Source of the DNA: Anaerofustis stercorihominis
GTDB taxonomy: Bacteria; Bacillota; Clostridia; Eubacteriales; Anaerofustaceae
Length of the DNA stretch: 64,000 nucleotides
Reading direction: 5' to 3'
Assembly (NCBI RefSeq): GCF_024623185.1
Contig: NZ_JANJZK010000003.1
Span: forward strand, 62,001 to 126,000
Shown: positions 1 to 8,545 of the stretch, piece after piece
Layout of the letters: each line of letters begins with the position of its first letter
Position numbering within the stretch: the first letter of the stretch is position 1
Translations under genes and position numbers: made by a program
The notes under the pieces: generated by a model
Database searches by the model: none
What the model was told of the DNA's origin: nothing
Seen by the model: only the letters and a program-made list of their open reading frames with translations

Positions 1-562
1 ATTTTAAATCATTTTCTTCTATATAACATAAAATTTCTTCTTTGGTGAGATTTAAAATCGGTCTGATTATATTATTATTACTAACGGAAATCCCTTTAAG
101 ACCCCTTATCCCGCTTCCTCTTACCACATTTAGAATTATGCTTTCGCTATGGTCAAGAAGATGATGAGCCGTAGCCGTCTTATTTATATTATTTTCTTTC
201 ATTATCTTATATATGAGTTCGTATCTTTTTTTTCTGCTTATTTCTTCCAGACTCATACCGCTGTCTTCATGAAGCTCCAACATATCTTCACTTTCCAGAA
301 ATAAAGGGACGTCATATATTTTGCATAAATCTAAAACAAACGCTTCATCTCTCTTTGCTTCTTTTCTTATATTATGATTTAAATGAAAAGCATATAAAGA
401 AAATTCCATATCCTTTTTTAATGTATTCAAGATATGAAACAAACAAACGGAGTCGCTGCCTCCCGATAAAGCAATCATTACTTTATCATTTTTTTCTATT
501 AAATTATTTTCTAAAATAAAATCTTTTATTTTTTTAACAATCTTCGCTGAATTTTTTCTCAT
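1..562 (-). CDS. tilS: tRNA(Ile)-lysidine synthase TilS, N-terminal part (cut by window edge)
   Basis: TilS uses ATP to attach lysine to C34 of the CAU-anticodon tRNA-Ile so that it reads AUA; it is a cytoplasmic PP-loop enzyme. About 187 codons are readable here, starting at the ATG at 562; the rest lies beyond position 1. The signature PP-loop SGGSDS is at residues 33-38, followed by the LNHNIR and TAHHLLDHSE segments typical of TilS and the usual VVRGSGIRGLKGI region. It is transcribed away from the DUF362 gene across an intergenic region of about 110 bp, so the two genes have divergent promoters. The family assignment rests on the PP-loop and its surrounding motifs; the C-terminal substrate-binding domains cannot be checked. 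Confidence 0.92.
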   Translation of the reverse strand, partial: MRKNSAKIVKKIKDFILENNLIEKNDKVMIALSGGSDSVCLFHILNTLKKDMEFSLYAFHLNHNIRKEAKRDEAFVLDLCKIYDVPLFLESEDMLELHEDSGMSLEEISRKKRYELIYKIMKENNINKTATAHHLLDHSESIILNVVRGSGIRGLKGISVSNNNIIRPILNLTKEEILCYIEENDLK

Positions 563-670
563 ATGTCCATTTTAATAAAGTAAAAAGCATTTATCAAGGT
601 AAATACCATAAATATTATACTTTAAAGTAAAATTATGGTATACTATCTAAAAATATAATTGGAGATACTC

Positions 671-1801
671 ATGTCAAAAGTTGCATTAGTTTATTTGGAT
701 AACTATGAAATAGAAAATGTATATAATGCCCTAAAGAAAGGGATCGATTTGATTGGAGGGATTGAAAAGTTCGTAGATAAAGACGAAAAAATCCTCATAA
801 AACCAAATCTTTTAAAACCGAGAAGTCCGGAATATGCAGTGACTACTCACCCAAGCGTCTTTGAGGCAATGATAAAAATACTAAAAGAAAATGACTATAA
901 AAATATATCCTACGGAGACTCTCCCGGAAAAGGTTCTACTGTATCCGTAGCCAAAGAAAGCGGATTATATGATATAGGAGAAAAATACAATATCGAACTA
1001 AAAGACTTTTCTCAGGGAAGCACTGTTCATAATCAGGAAAATGATTTTGCCAAACAATTTGAGATAGCGGATGCAGTAACCGAGAGCGACAGCATTATAA
1101 GTATCTCAAAAATGAAAACACACCAGTTAACGAGGATAACAGGCGCGATAAAAAATATATTCGGCTGTGTAAACGGATTTAATAAAGGTGCAAGCCATGT
1201 TAAATTCTCCGACGGAGAAAGTTTCTCAAAAATGCTAATTGATTTGGTCAAGACCATAAATCCCAAACTCAACATAATGGACGGAGTAGTCGCAATGGAA
1301 GGTAACGGGCCGGGCAGCGGTACTCCGGTAAAAATGAATGTTTTGTTAATTTCCGAAGACCCTATTGCAATTGACATAATTTTTGCTAAAATGGTAAATC
1401 TGGACAGAAATTATCTTCCTTTTATAGAATATGCCAGAAAAATCAATTATGGGACTAAAGAAGAAGACATTGAAATCGTCGGAGATGATTTTGAAAAGTT
1501 TATTAACAATGACTTTGACGTAGTAAGAGAACCCGTTGGGATAGGAAAATTTGATAAATATAAAAAGTTCAGAAGATTTATTTTAAAGAAGCCTTATATT
1601 GTACAGAAGAAATGCATCAGATGTAAAATTTGTGTTAATGCATGTCCCCTTCCCGACAAAGCCATAAGTTTTAATGAAAAAGAAAACAGGATAAGCTATG
1701 ACTATTCAAAATGCATAAGGTGCTATTGCTGTCAGGAAATGTGTCAAAGTAAGGCAATAGAGGTAAAAACTCCTATTCTTAATAAAATTTTAATAAGGTA
1801 A
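671..1801 (+). CDS. DUF362 domain protein with C-terminal 2x[4Fe-4S] ferredoxin domain
   Basis: A 376-residue protein: an N-terminal and central DUF362 region (about residues 1-290) followed by a ferredoxin-like tail. The two iron-sulphur motifs are C315/C318/C321/C325 and C348/C351/C354/C358, the spacing of a bacterial 2x[4Fe-4S] domain. No signal peptide or membrane segment is seen, so it should be cytoplasmic. DUF362 proteins are common in anaerobes and are presumed redox or electron-transfer proteins, but their reaction is not established. The ATG at 671 is preferred over an in-frame TTG at 659 because GGAG at 661-664 is well spaced for it. A TATACT -10 candidate lies at 639-644. The gene appears monocistronic. 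Confidence 0.85.
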   Translation: MSKVALVYLDNYEIENVYNALKKGIDLIGGIEKFVDKDEKILIKPNLLKPRSPEYAVTTHPSVFEAMIKILKENDYKNISYGDSPGKGSTVSVAKESGLYDIGEKYNIELKDFSQGSTVHNQENDFAKQFEIADAVTESDSIISISKMKTHQLTRITGAIKNIFGCVNGFNKGASHVKFSDGESFSKMLIDLVKTINPKLNIMDGVVAMEGNGPGSGTPVKMNVLLISEDPIAIDIIFAKMVNLDRNYLPFIEYARKINYGTKEEDIEIVGDDFEKFINNDFDVVREPVGIGKFDKYKKFRRFILKKPYIVQKKCIRCKICVNACPLPDKAISFNEKENRISYDYSKCIRCYCCQEMCQSKAIEVKTPILNKILIR

Positions 1802-1922
1802 TAATACTTTCATAATATAAATGTTATATTATAAATAAAATGGATAAAATAAACCAAATTTCGATTAATACGATTAAGTATTTAATTTTATACTAATATA
1901 TTTAAAATGAGGTTATTATAGT

Positions 1923-3266
1923 ATGGGTAAAATTGTAGTCAGAAGAGCTGACGGAGAAGTAATCAAAATAGATGAAAACGAAGCTCTTGGTGAACTTAGA
2001 AAAATAAGAGACAAAGAAAAAAGAAACAGAAAAAAACCAAGCAAAAGACCAAAAGGGAAAAGACCTTCTAATAATAACGGACCTAAAAGACCTAATAACA
2101 ATAAAGACCCAAGGGACCATAGAAGAGAAGAGCCTGCTAAAATGACTAAAAGACCTAAGGGAAAGAGGAAAAAGCCTCAAAAACCTTGGAAGAAGAGAGT
2201 TAAAAAAATCGCAGTATTCCTTCTTGTTTTCTTGATTGCTGCATCGGCTTTTGCTTATTATCAAGTAAATCAAATATTTGCAAAAATGAATACCGTCGAT
2301 TTTCCTAAGGGAGACAGCGAGCTTGGAATATCTTCTTATGTAAATGATTATTACAGAAAAGAAAATAAATATATCAAAAATTATGCCTTATTCGGAGTTG
2401 ACTCAAGAGGAAAAGAAAACGGCAGGACAGACTCTTTGATGATTTGTTCTGTAAACAGTAAGACGGGAGAAATAACTCTTACTTCAGTACTCAGAGACTC
2501 CTATATAAAAATTGCACAAGTGGGAGACGAAGATTACGGTTTTGACAAAATAAACGCCGCACATTCCTTTGGCGGACCTATAATGACAGTTAAAACCTTA
2601 AATGAAAACTTCGATTTAAATATTCACGATTACGTAGAAGTAAACTTCAAAGCAGTATCGGATATTGTAGACGCTCTGGGCGGTATTACAGTAGACGTAA
2701 AAGAAGATGAAATCGAAAATCTGAATAAATATATAAGAGAAAACAACAGACTTTTAAAAGGAACAAAATCAAAAGAACTTACAAAAGCGGGAAATCAGAA
2801 ACTTGACGGAAAACAGGCATTATCTTACTGCAGGATCAGATACGCCGGAAACGGTGACTACCAAAGAACCGCAAGACAAAGAATTGTAATGAGCAAAATT
2901 TATTCCACGCTTAAAAATAGCAGCCTTTTAACACAGAAGAAAGCTCTTGAATCCGTACTTCCTTACATCACCACATCAATGTCATCAAATGATATGTGGC
3001 CTATTATAATGGCATACTTAAAAGGCGACGGCGGTCCGAAATCAAAATCTCTTACAAAAAACGACCTTATGAAATCGGGAACGATCAACGGTGGATGGTG
3101 CTTGATATTCGATACATTAAAAGAGAATGTTCAGTATCTTCATAAAATAATCTACGGAACAGATTATACGGTTTCGCCTACAGTGGAACAAAGAAACACA
3201 GAATATGAAAATAAGACGATGTACACAACAAAATATGCAATAGATTCAAAAGTGTATACAAAATAA
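1923..3266 (+). CDS. LytR-CpsA-Psr (LCP) family cell-wall glycopolymer ligase
   Basis: LCP proteins transfer undecaprenyl-linked glycopolymers such as teichoic acids or capsule onto peptidoglycan at the outer face of the membrane. This 447-residue protein has a long, very basic cytoplasmic N-terminus (residues 25-95, rich in Lys, Arg, Pro and Asn), one membrane segment at about 95-113 and an external LCP domain from about 155. The diagnostic Asp/Arg residues are visible: D160 and R162 in GVDSRG, R168/D170 in GRTDSLM, and R191/D192 in SVLRDSY. The C-terminal tail of about 100 residues has no recognised domain. The lysine-rich N-terminus is unusually long for the family. The gene ends in a strong terminator at 3265-3289. 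Confidence 0.9.
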   Translation: MGKIVVRRADGEVIKIDENEALGELRKIRDKEKRNRKKPSKRPKGKRPSNNNGPKRPNNNKDPRDHRREEPAKMTKRPKGKRKKPQKPWKKRVKKIAVFLLVFLIAASAFAYYQVNQIFAKMNTVDFPKGDSELGISSYVNDYYRKENKYIKNYALFGVDSRGKENGRTDSLMICSVNSKTGEITLTSVLRDSYIKIAQVGDEDYGFDKINAAHSFGGPIMTVKTLNENFDLNIHDYVEVNFKAVSDIVDALGGITVDVKEDEIENLNKYIRENNRLLKGTKSKELTKAGNQKLDGKQALSYCRIRYAGNGDYQRTARQRIVMSKIYSTLKNSSLLTQKKALESVLPYITTSMSSNDMWPIIMAYLKGDGGPKSKSLTKNDLMKSGTINGGWCLIFDTLKENVQYLHKIIYGTDYTVSPTVEQRNTEYENKTMYTTKYAIDSKVYTK

Positions 3267-3289
3267 AAAAGCCCATATGGGCTTTTTTT
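3265..3289 (+). terminator. Intrinsic terminator after the LCP gene
   Basis: A perfect AAAAAAGCCCAT/ATGGGCTTTTTT hairpin begins at the stop codon and ends in a T run, as expected for Rho-independent termination. Confidence 0.9.
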
Positions 3290-3366
3290 AATATAAACTT
3301 TATTATTTATATAGGAACATTCATAGTATCTTTTATTAAAAAATAAACGACAATATATATAACCCT

Positions 3367-3395
3367 GAAAACCGGTAATTTACCTACCGGGTAAA
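3367..3395 (-). terminator. Probable terminator downstream of tRNA-Ser
   Basis: On the minus strand CCGGTA (3390-3385) pairs with TACCGG (3377-3372) around a 7-nt loop and is followed by TTTT. It lies about 90 bp beyond the 3' end of the tRNA, in the correct direction to end its transcript. Confidence 0.55.
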
Positions 3396-3478
3396 AACTA
3401 TCATTTGAAATATAAATAACCTATTAAATAAAATAAAGTACCCTATAAATATATTTAAAGGATACTAAAAATCTAATA

Positions 3479-3566
3479 TGGCGGAGGACACGGGACTCGA
3501 ACCCGCGGGGCTGTTACACCTTACTCACTTTCCAGGCGAGCTCCTTAGCCACTCGGTCAATCCTCC
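3479..3566 (-). tRNA. tRNA-Ser (anticodon GGA)
   Basis: The minus strand folds as an 88-nt class II tRNA. The acceptor stem pairs GGAGGAT with GTCCTCC and the 3' CCA is encoded. The anticodon stem is CTCGC/GTGAG, with loop CTGGAAA giving anticodon GGA. A long variable arm follows, as in serine tRNAs, and the T loop is GTTCGAGTC. It reads UCU/UCC codons. It stands alone between the LCP gene and the rpsF operon and is transcribed against both. Confidence 0.96.
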
Positions 3567-3740
3567 GTTTTTTCTTACGATTAATAAATTAACACAATAT
3601 AACTTTTTTCTCAAGACATTTTTAGTAAATTTAATTTTTTTATTATAATAATTTATAAATAAACAATAAATTATTATGCTTATTAAAAAATCAATATATA
3701 TTTAAAACACTTATTTATCAACAAAAAGTTATAAAAAGCC

Positions 3741-3769
3741 TTTACAAAAAGGATTTTAAAGGATATAAT
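3741..3769 (+). promoter_or_regulatory. Sigma-A-type promoter of the rpsF operon
   Basis: TTTACA at 3741-3746, a 17-bp spacer and TATAAT at 3764-3769 form a near-perfect vegetative promoter. Transcription should start near 3776. Confidence 0.85.
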
Positions 3770-3776
3770 AATTTAA

Positions 3777-3832
3777 CTGTGACAATTCGTCACATCCTTG
3801 GGAAAATATAAAGTTTTCCCCATGAGTCCATA
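3777..3832 (+). promoter_or_regulatory. Structured 5' leader of rpsF, candidate S6:S18 autoregulatory element
   Basis: Directly after the expected start site are two hairpins: TGTGAC/GTCACA (3778-3783 with 3789-3794) and GGGAAAA/TTTTCCC (3800-3806 with 3814-3820), just ahead of the ribosome-binding site. Many bacteria carry an S6:S18-binding leader in this position. The position fits, but the conserved binding motif was not confirmed here, so its function is an inference. Confidence 0.45.
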
Positions 3833-3846
3833 AGGAGGTGAAAGAT

Positions 3847-4134
3847 ATGCAAAAATATGAAACATTATTCGCTGTTAGACCTGACATGAATGAAGAAGAA
3901 GTTAAGGCAATGGTTGAAAAAATTCAAAACGTAATCACAAGTAATGGTGGTAAGGTTGAAGAAGTTGATGAATGGGGCATGAAAAAATTAGCATACAAAA
4001 TTAACAACAAGTATCGTGACGCATACTATACATTAATTAATTTTGAAGCTGAAAAACCTTGTTTAGATGCACTAAACCACACATTCAGAATTACAGAAGA
4101 TATCATAAGAGACATTATCGTAAAAAGATATTAA
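3847..4134 (+). CDS. rpsF: 30S ribosomal protein S6
   Basis: A 95-residue protein starting MQKYETLFAV, the usual length and opening of bacterial S6, which sits on the platform of the 30S subunit and binds with S18. The ATG at 3847 is preferred: the GTG at 3838 is part of the ribosome-binding site AAGGAGGTG itself. S6 is the first gene of the conserved rpsF-ssb-rpsR operon, with 21 bp to ssb. The upstream leader may allow autoregulation by an S6:S18 complex. Confidence 0.96.
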   Translation: MQKYETLFAVRPDMNEEEVKAMVEKIQNVITSNGGKVEEVDEWGMKKLAYKINNKYRDAYYTLINFEAEKPCLDALNHTFRITEDIIRDIIVKRY

Positions 4135-4155
4135 TCTTATATTTAGGAGATAAAA

Positions 4156-4587
4156 ATGCTAAACAAAGTAGTATTGATAGGACGTCTAACAAGAGATCCT
4201 GAAACAAGAGTTTTAACTTCAGGTTCAAGTGTTAGTACATTTACACTAGCAGTTGACAGAACATTCAAATCAAGAGACGGAGAAAGAGGAACGGACTTTA
4301 TCCCAATAGTTGCTTGGGGAAAAACTGCGGAGCTTTGCGGACAATACCTTTCAAAAGGAAGACAGACCGCTGTAGCAGGCAGGATACAAACAAGAAGCTA
4401 TGACGCAAATGACGGAAGCAAAAGATATGTGACAGAAGTCGTTGCTGAAGAAGTAACTTTCCTTGGTTCTAAAAATGATGGTATGAGAAATAATAATAAC
4501 AATAATTCATACCAGTCTCAGGATAACGAATTTGGCGTACCAATGGACGGCTTTAGTGAAATGGACGACGACGATATGCCATTTTAA
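4156..4587 (+). CDS. ssb: Single-stranded DNA-binding protein SSB
   Basis: A 143-residue SSB that binds single-stranded DNA in replication and repair. The OB fold covers about residues 1-105, opening MLNKVVLIGRLTRDPE and including the characteristic FIPIVAWGKTAE stretch. A short Asn/Gln/Ser-rich linker follows, and the protein ends in the acidic tip DDDDMPF that docks partner proteins. An AGGAG ribosome-binding site precedes the ATG. Its place between rpsF and rpsR is the standard Bacillota arrangement. Confidence 0.97.
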   Translation: MLNKVVLIGRLTRDPETRVLTSGSSVSTFTLAVDRTFKSRDGERGTDFIPIVAWGKTAELCGQYLSKGRQTAVAGRIQTRSYDANDGSKRYVTEVVAEEVTFLGSKNDGMRNNNNNNSYQSQDNEFGVPMDGFSEMDDDDMPF

Positions 4588-4611
4588 TTAATTAAGTAAA
4601 GGAGAAAAGCT

Positions 4612-4884
4612 ATGGCTATGCAAAGACAAGGTGGATCTAACGGTGGATACAGAGGTGGATCAAACGGCGGATTTAGAAGAAGAAAAAAAGTTTGCTATTT
4701 CTGTGAAAACAAAATAGAACACATTGATTATAAAGATACAAAATTACTTAAAAAATACGTATCTGAAAGATATAAAATTTTACCTAGAAGAGTAACAGGT
4801 ACATGTGCGAAACATCAAAGAGGTGTTACACAAGCTGTAAACATTGCAAGAAATGCAGCATTATTACCATATACAACTGAATAA
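4612..4884 (+). CDS. rpsR: 30S ribosomal protein S18
   Basis: A 90-residue S18 with the conserved core [25 protein letters not shown] near its middle. It has a Gly/Asn-rich N-terminal extension (two GGSNGG units, residues 7-20) that is longer than in many species. CYFC (residues 28-31) and a later CAKH suggest the cysteine-containing, possibly zinc-binding form. It is the last gene of the rpsF operon, 24 bp after ssb, with a strong terminator downstream. Confidence 0.96.
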   Translation: MAMQRQGGSNGGYRGGSNGGFRRRKKVCYFCENKIEHIDYKDTKLLKKYVSERYKILPRRVTGTCAKHQRGVTQAVNIARNAALLPYTTE

Positions 4885-4897
4885 TAAGTAAATTATT

Positions 4898-4928
4898 AAG
4901 GACATACATAAATGTATGTCCTTTTTTT
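4898..4928 (+). terminator. Terminator of the rpsF-ssb-rpsR operon
   Basis: GGACATACAT (4900-4909) pairs with ATGTATGTCC (4912-4921) and is followed by seven T residues. Confidence 0.92.
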
Positions 4929-5107
4929 ATTATTAAAGTTACAATTATCGAACTTTTAAATAATTTACTAATAAAAAGATAAAATAAATAATAGTTTCAT
5001 TTTATTATTATTGAATGAAAACGAAAGTAAATCAAATAAAAATTATATGTATTTTTTACCTGAAATGTGATAATATATAAATAGATGTATTAAGGAGGAC
5101 AGAAATT

Positions 5108-5485
5108 ATGTCAAACGGAAAATTTTTAGCAGGATTAACAATAGGTGTAATTGCGGGTATAGCGGCAAAATATGCCTATGACAACAAGGAAGAACTTATG
5201 GATATAGCATTGGATAATTACTACATTGCTAAAGATGAACTATCTACTTTTGCTCAGCATTCTTTGGAAAAGGCAGAAAATTTATCAAAACAAGCTAAAG
5301 AAGGAGCTGACTTTGTATTTGACGCAGCAAAAGAAAAAATTGAAGAAGCAAAGAGCTATGCTGATGAACAAATAGATGATTTAAAAGGTATGGTTAAATC
5401 AGCAGGCAGCGAATTAAGCGAAGATAAAAAAGAAAACGAAGATATAGACGGTTTTGAACTAAAGTTTGATGAAGAGCTTTTGTAG
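5108..5485 (+). CDS. YtxH domain-containing protein
   Basis: A 125-residue protein with one N-terminal hydrophobic segment (about residues 6-24, rich in Ala, Gly and Ile) and an amphipathic, coiled-coil-like acidic and basic helix to the end, the form of YtxH-type proteins. In Bacillus subtilis YtxH is a general-stress protein of unknown biochemical role; nothing in this sequence reveals a catalytic site. The AAGGAGGAC ribosome-binding site supports the ATG. It is followed 9 bp later by a DUF948 protein, and the pair resembles the ytxG-ytxH neighbourhood of Bacillota. Confidence 0.75.
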   Translation: MSNGKFLAGLTIGVIAGIAAKYAYDNKEELMDIALDNYYIAKDELSTFAQHSLEKAENLSKQAKEGADFVFDAAKEKIEEAKSYADEQIDDLKGMVKSAGSELSEDKKENEDIDGFELKFDEELL

Positions 5486-5494
5486 GAGAAGTAA

Positions 5495-5923
5495 ATGAAT
5501 ATAAATATCAGTCCCTTAGATATGGCATTGATTGCTCTTTGCATTGCTTTAGTAATACTAATCATATATTTGATTATAACGGTAAATAAATTATCAAAAA
5601 CAATGAACGAAGTAAACACATTACTAAAAGATGTACAAACAATAACACAAGACAATACAAAAAATATAAACTCTATTATAGATAATATAGAACATATCAC
5701 AAGCGACGCAGTTGAGCTGACAAACAAAGTAAACAGCTCTGTAAAAGGTATAGAAACAGCTCTCAAAACTCCCTTAGATGATCCCTCAGGAATCATGGAA
5801 GGAACCATGAAGGTTAAAAAAGTATATTCTACAGCAAAAAATGTCATGTTTGCTGCAATGGTGGTAAAAGACTTCTTTAACAGAAGGAAAGAGAAAAAAC
5901 TAAGAAAAAAATATAAACAATAA
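5495..5923 (+). CDS. DUF948 (YtxG-like) membrane-anchored coiled-coil protein
   Basis: A 142-residue protein with a single membrane helix at about residues 10-30, then a helical region rich in Asn, Thr, Lys and Val (about 35-95) and a basic C-terminus ending RRKEKKLRKKYKQ. This is the layout of DUF948 proteins, related to B. subtilis YtxG, and by similarity it is a stress or envelope-associated protein. It is cotranscribed with the upstream YtxH protein and ends at a long hairpin terminator. The function is not known. Confidence 0.72.
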   Translation: MNINISPLDMALIALCIALVILIIYLIITVNKLSKTMNEVNTLLKDVQTITQDNTKNINSIIDNIEHITSDAVELTNKVNSSVKGIETALKTPLDDPSGIMEGTMKVKKVYSTAKNVMFAAMVVKDFFNRRKEKKLRKKYKQ

Positions 5924-5936
5924 TATTATGGACATC

Positions 5937-5978
5937 AAGGTTGTGGCTGAAAAATTAGTGTATAGCTGCGGCCTTTTA
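5937..5978 (+). terminator. Terminator after the YtxH/DUF948 pair
   Basis: AAGGTTGTGGCT (5937-5948) can pair over 12 positions, including G-T pairs, with AGCTGCGGCCTT (5964-5975), followed by TTTTAT. Confidence 0.75.
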
Positions 5979-6017
5979 TAATATTATCAAAAATAAAAGC
6001 GAAAGGAAACAACAAAA

Positions 6018-8105
6018 ATGAAAACTTATAAGACCAAGGATATAAGAAACATTGCATTACTTGGACATGGAGGCTCAGGTAAGACCTTGCTTGCAGAAGC
6101 TATGGCTTTGAAAGCGGGTCTGATAGAACGACTTGGAAAGACAGAAGACGGGACTACGATTTCGGATTATGATGCGTGTGAACAAGCCAAAGGCAGTTCG
6201 ATTTCTACATCTTTAATTCCAATTGAACACGGCGGAGTTAAGATAAATGTACTTGATATCCCGGGTTATTTTGATTACATAGGAGAACAATGTTCGGCTC
6301 TCAGAGTAGCAGATACAGCAGTAATAGTAGTAGATGCAATAAGCGGAGTTCAGGTAGGAACGGAAAAAGCTTATGAAATGGCAGTAGAAAGAGGAATTCC
6401 CGTTGCATTTGTAATAAATAAACTCGACAGAGAAAATGTAGATACTCATAAAGTTATGGAAGAGCTTAGAGCTCTAACAGGACCTAAAATCGTACCTTTT
6501 CAAATCCCAATAAATGAAGGTGTCGGTTTTAACAGCGTAGCTGATATTTTTGATAACAAAGCTTATACATACGAACAAGGTAAAGTAACGATTACAGACG
6601 TACCCGATTCGACAATAGAAAAATCTTCAAAATATAAAGATATTATATTTGAAATCGCTGCAACCACAGATGAAGAATTAATGGAAAAATACTTTGAAGA
6701 TGAAGACGGAACACTTACAGAAGCAGAACTTCATTCCGGAGTTAAGACCGCAATAGCAAACGAAGAACTTATCCCTGTATTTTGCGTAAGCGCACTAAAT
6801 GATATAGCTGTTGATAAATTCTTAGATGCTATAGTATATAATTTCCCAACCCCTATCGAAGCTAAAGCAGCTAAAGTGGATCAAGACGGAAAACAAGCAC
6901 AAAGACATTATGCAGATGATGAACCTCTTAGTTTGTTTGTATTTAAAACAATAGCAGACCCATTTGTCGGTAAATTATCATTATTCAAAATTAAGAGCGG
7001 TATTTTAAAACCGGGAATGGAACTTAGTAATACCAATCAGGATAAAAAAGAAAAAATCGCTAAGATTTATACTTTAATAGGTAAAAAGCAGGAAGAAGTC
7101 ATGCAAATGCATCCGGGCGATATAGGTGCACTTGCCAAACTTGCTTATACAAAAACATCCGATACACTTTGCGACCCTAAAGATAATATTAAATTTAATC
7201 CTATCGAATTTCCTCAATCAATCATATTTACGGGAATAGAACCAAAATCAAGAGGCGATGAAGATAAGTTATCTACAGGACTTGCGAAATTAAAAGAAGA
7301 AGACCCAACAATCGTAGTTGAAAGAGACGAAGAAACTCATCAAAATGTTTTATATGGAATGGGAGAAGCTCATCTTGAAGTAGTAAAAGATAAACTTAAA
7401 AATAAATATGGTATAGAAGTTGTACTTACACCTCCTATTATCCCATATAGAGAAACAATAAAGAAAAAAGCCACAGCCGAAGGTAAACATAAAAAACAAT
7501 CAGGCGGAAGAGGTCAGTTCGGTGTTGTAAATATAGATTTCGAACCTACATATAACTTGGAAGACGATCTTGTATTTGTCGATGCTGTTGTAGGAGGAGC
7601 AGTTCCTAGAAACTTTATCCCTGCAGTAGAAAAAGGACTTAGGGAATGTATCAAACACGGTGTTCTTGCGGGATATCCTGTAGTTGGACTGAAAGCAACT
7701 CTATTTGACGGCAAATTCCACCCTGTAGATTCAGACGAAATGAGCTTTAAAATGGCTGCAAACCTTGCATATAAACAAGGTATGGCTGAAGCTAGCCCAA
7801 TCTTACTCGAACCTATATATAAAGTTGAGATTACGATACCTGATGACAATACTGGGGACGTAATGGGAGACCTTAACAAGAAGAGAGGCAGAGTCCTTGG
7901 AATGGATCCGGTAGGAAACGGTAAAACTAAGATCACCGCTGAAGTACCTCTGGGAGAAATGTTTAAATATGCTACGGAACTAAGATCAATGACTCAGGCA
8001 AGAGGATCTTTCACAATGGAATTTGAAAGATATGACGAAGTCCCTCAAATGGCGAGCGGAAAAATAATAGAAGAAGCTAATAAAAGAAAAGAAGCTAAAA
8101 AATAA
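6018..8105 (+). CDS. Elongation factor G-like GTPase (EF-G paralogue)
   Basis: A 695-residue translational GTPase with the full EF-G domain order (G domain, domain II, then domains III-V from about residue 390). The G motifs are G1 GHGGSGKT (16-23), G3 DIPG (80-83) and G4 NKLD (134-137). They differ from canonical EF-G, which has AHIDAGKT, DTPGHVDF and a conserved switch I. Here G3 reads DIPGYFDY, and the switch I region has EQAKGSSIST in place of EQERGITI. This matches the EF-G-like branch rather than the str-operon fusA. The altered switch suggests a specialised role, not main-line translocation. It is monocistronic and ends at a terminator shared with the next, opposing gene. Confidence 0.88.
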   Translation: MKTYKTKDIRNIALLGHGGSGKTLLAEAMALKAGLIERLGKTEDGTTISDYDACEQAKGSSISTSLIPIEHGGVKINVLDIPGYFDYIGEQCSALRVADTAVIVVDAISGVQVGTEKAYEMAVERGIPVAFVINKLDRENVDTHKVMEELRALTGPKIVPFQIPINEGVGFNSVADIFDNKAYTYEQGKVTITDVPDSTIEKSSKYKDIIFEIAATTDEELMEKYFEDEDGTLTEAELHSGVKTAIANEELIPVFCVSALNDIAVDKFLDAIVYNFPTPIEAKAAKVDQDGKQAQRHYADDEPLSLFVFKTIADPFVGKLSLFKIKSGILKPGMELSNTNQDKKEKIAKIYTLIGKKQEEVMQMHPGDIGALAKLAYTKTSDTLCDPKDNIKFNPIEFPQSIIFTGIEPKSRGDEDKLSTGLAKLKEEDPTIVVERDEETHQNVLYGMGEAHLEVVKDKLKNKYGIEVVLTPPIIPYRETIKKKATAEGKHKKQSGGRGQFGVVNIDFEPTYNLEDDLVFVDAVVGGAVPRNFIPAVEKGLRECIKHGVLAGYPVVGLKATLFDGKFHPVDSDEMSFKMAANLAYKQGMAEASPILLEPIYKVEITIPDDNTGDVMGDLNKKRGRVLGMDPVGNGKTKITAEVPLGEMFKYATELRSMTQARGSFTMEFERYDEVPQMASGKIIEEANKRKEAKK

Positions 8106-8112
8106 ATATATT

Positions 8113-8142
8113 AAAAGCACCTTACTAGGTGCTTTTATTTTT
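8113..8142. terminator. Bidirectional terminator between the EF-G-like gene and the small membrane protein
   Basis: AAAAGCACCT (8113-8122) pairs with AGGTGCTTTT (8127-8136) around TACT. There are A/T tracts on both sides, and convergent genes end on either side. Confidence 0.85.
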
Positions 8143-8464
8143 CTTTATATTTGTTTTCTACCATAGAACAGATAACAATAAGACCTATTACCCATGGCAT
8201 GATAAGAAGTACACTGACTATAGAACCTAAAGAATGTTCCGGTGCAAAAATCAAGGGGGACATAATAGGCAAAAGTAATAATCCAAAATAAATGAAAACT
8301 TTTCCCAGTTCTTTATTATATCCTTTAACGTCCTTTACGTCGGGCAATTTACTTACATTCGACATATATTGGACAGGTTTCTTACTTTTAGAAATGCTGA
8401 TTCCGATCAGGATAAAAATAATCACTACTATTATAATGACGCCCAAAGCTATATATTTTCCCAT
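8135..8464 (-). CDS. Small membrane protein of unknown function (DUF3784-like)
   Basis: A 109-residue hydrophobic protein with three predicted membrane helices (about residues 4-25, 50-70 and 75-98) and a short polar loop containing GYNKELGK, reminiscent of small DUF3784-type membrane proteins. No catalytic motif is visible. The ATG at 8464 was chosen over an in-frame ATG at 8491 because the shorter form opens directly into the first helix; the ribosome-binding site is weak in both cases. The first codons overlap the upstream region of queH, which runs the other way. The function is unknown. Confidence 0.6.
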   Translation of the reverse strand: MGKYIALGVIIIVVIIFILIGISISKSKKPVQYMSNVSKLPDVKDVKGYNKELGKVFIYFGLLLLPIMSPLIFAPEHSLGSIVSVLLIMPWVIGLIVICSMVENKYKEK

Positions 8465-8545
8465 AATTACTCTGCTTTCTATATATTGCATTTATATATT
8501 TTTAAATATATAATATATATTAATTATACTATGAGGAGAATTATT

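Larger units (their letters stand above)
3290..3846. other. Region without protein genes holding tRNA-Ser and the rpsF promoter/leader
   Basis: Besides the tRNA, its terminator and the rpsF promoter and leader, this stretch is AT-rich and shows no credible open reading frame on either strand. Confidence 0.7.
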
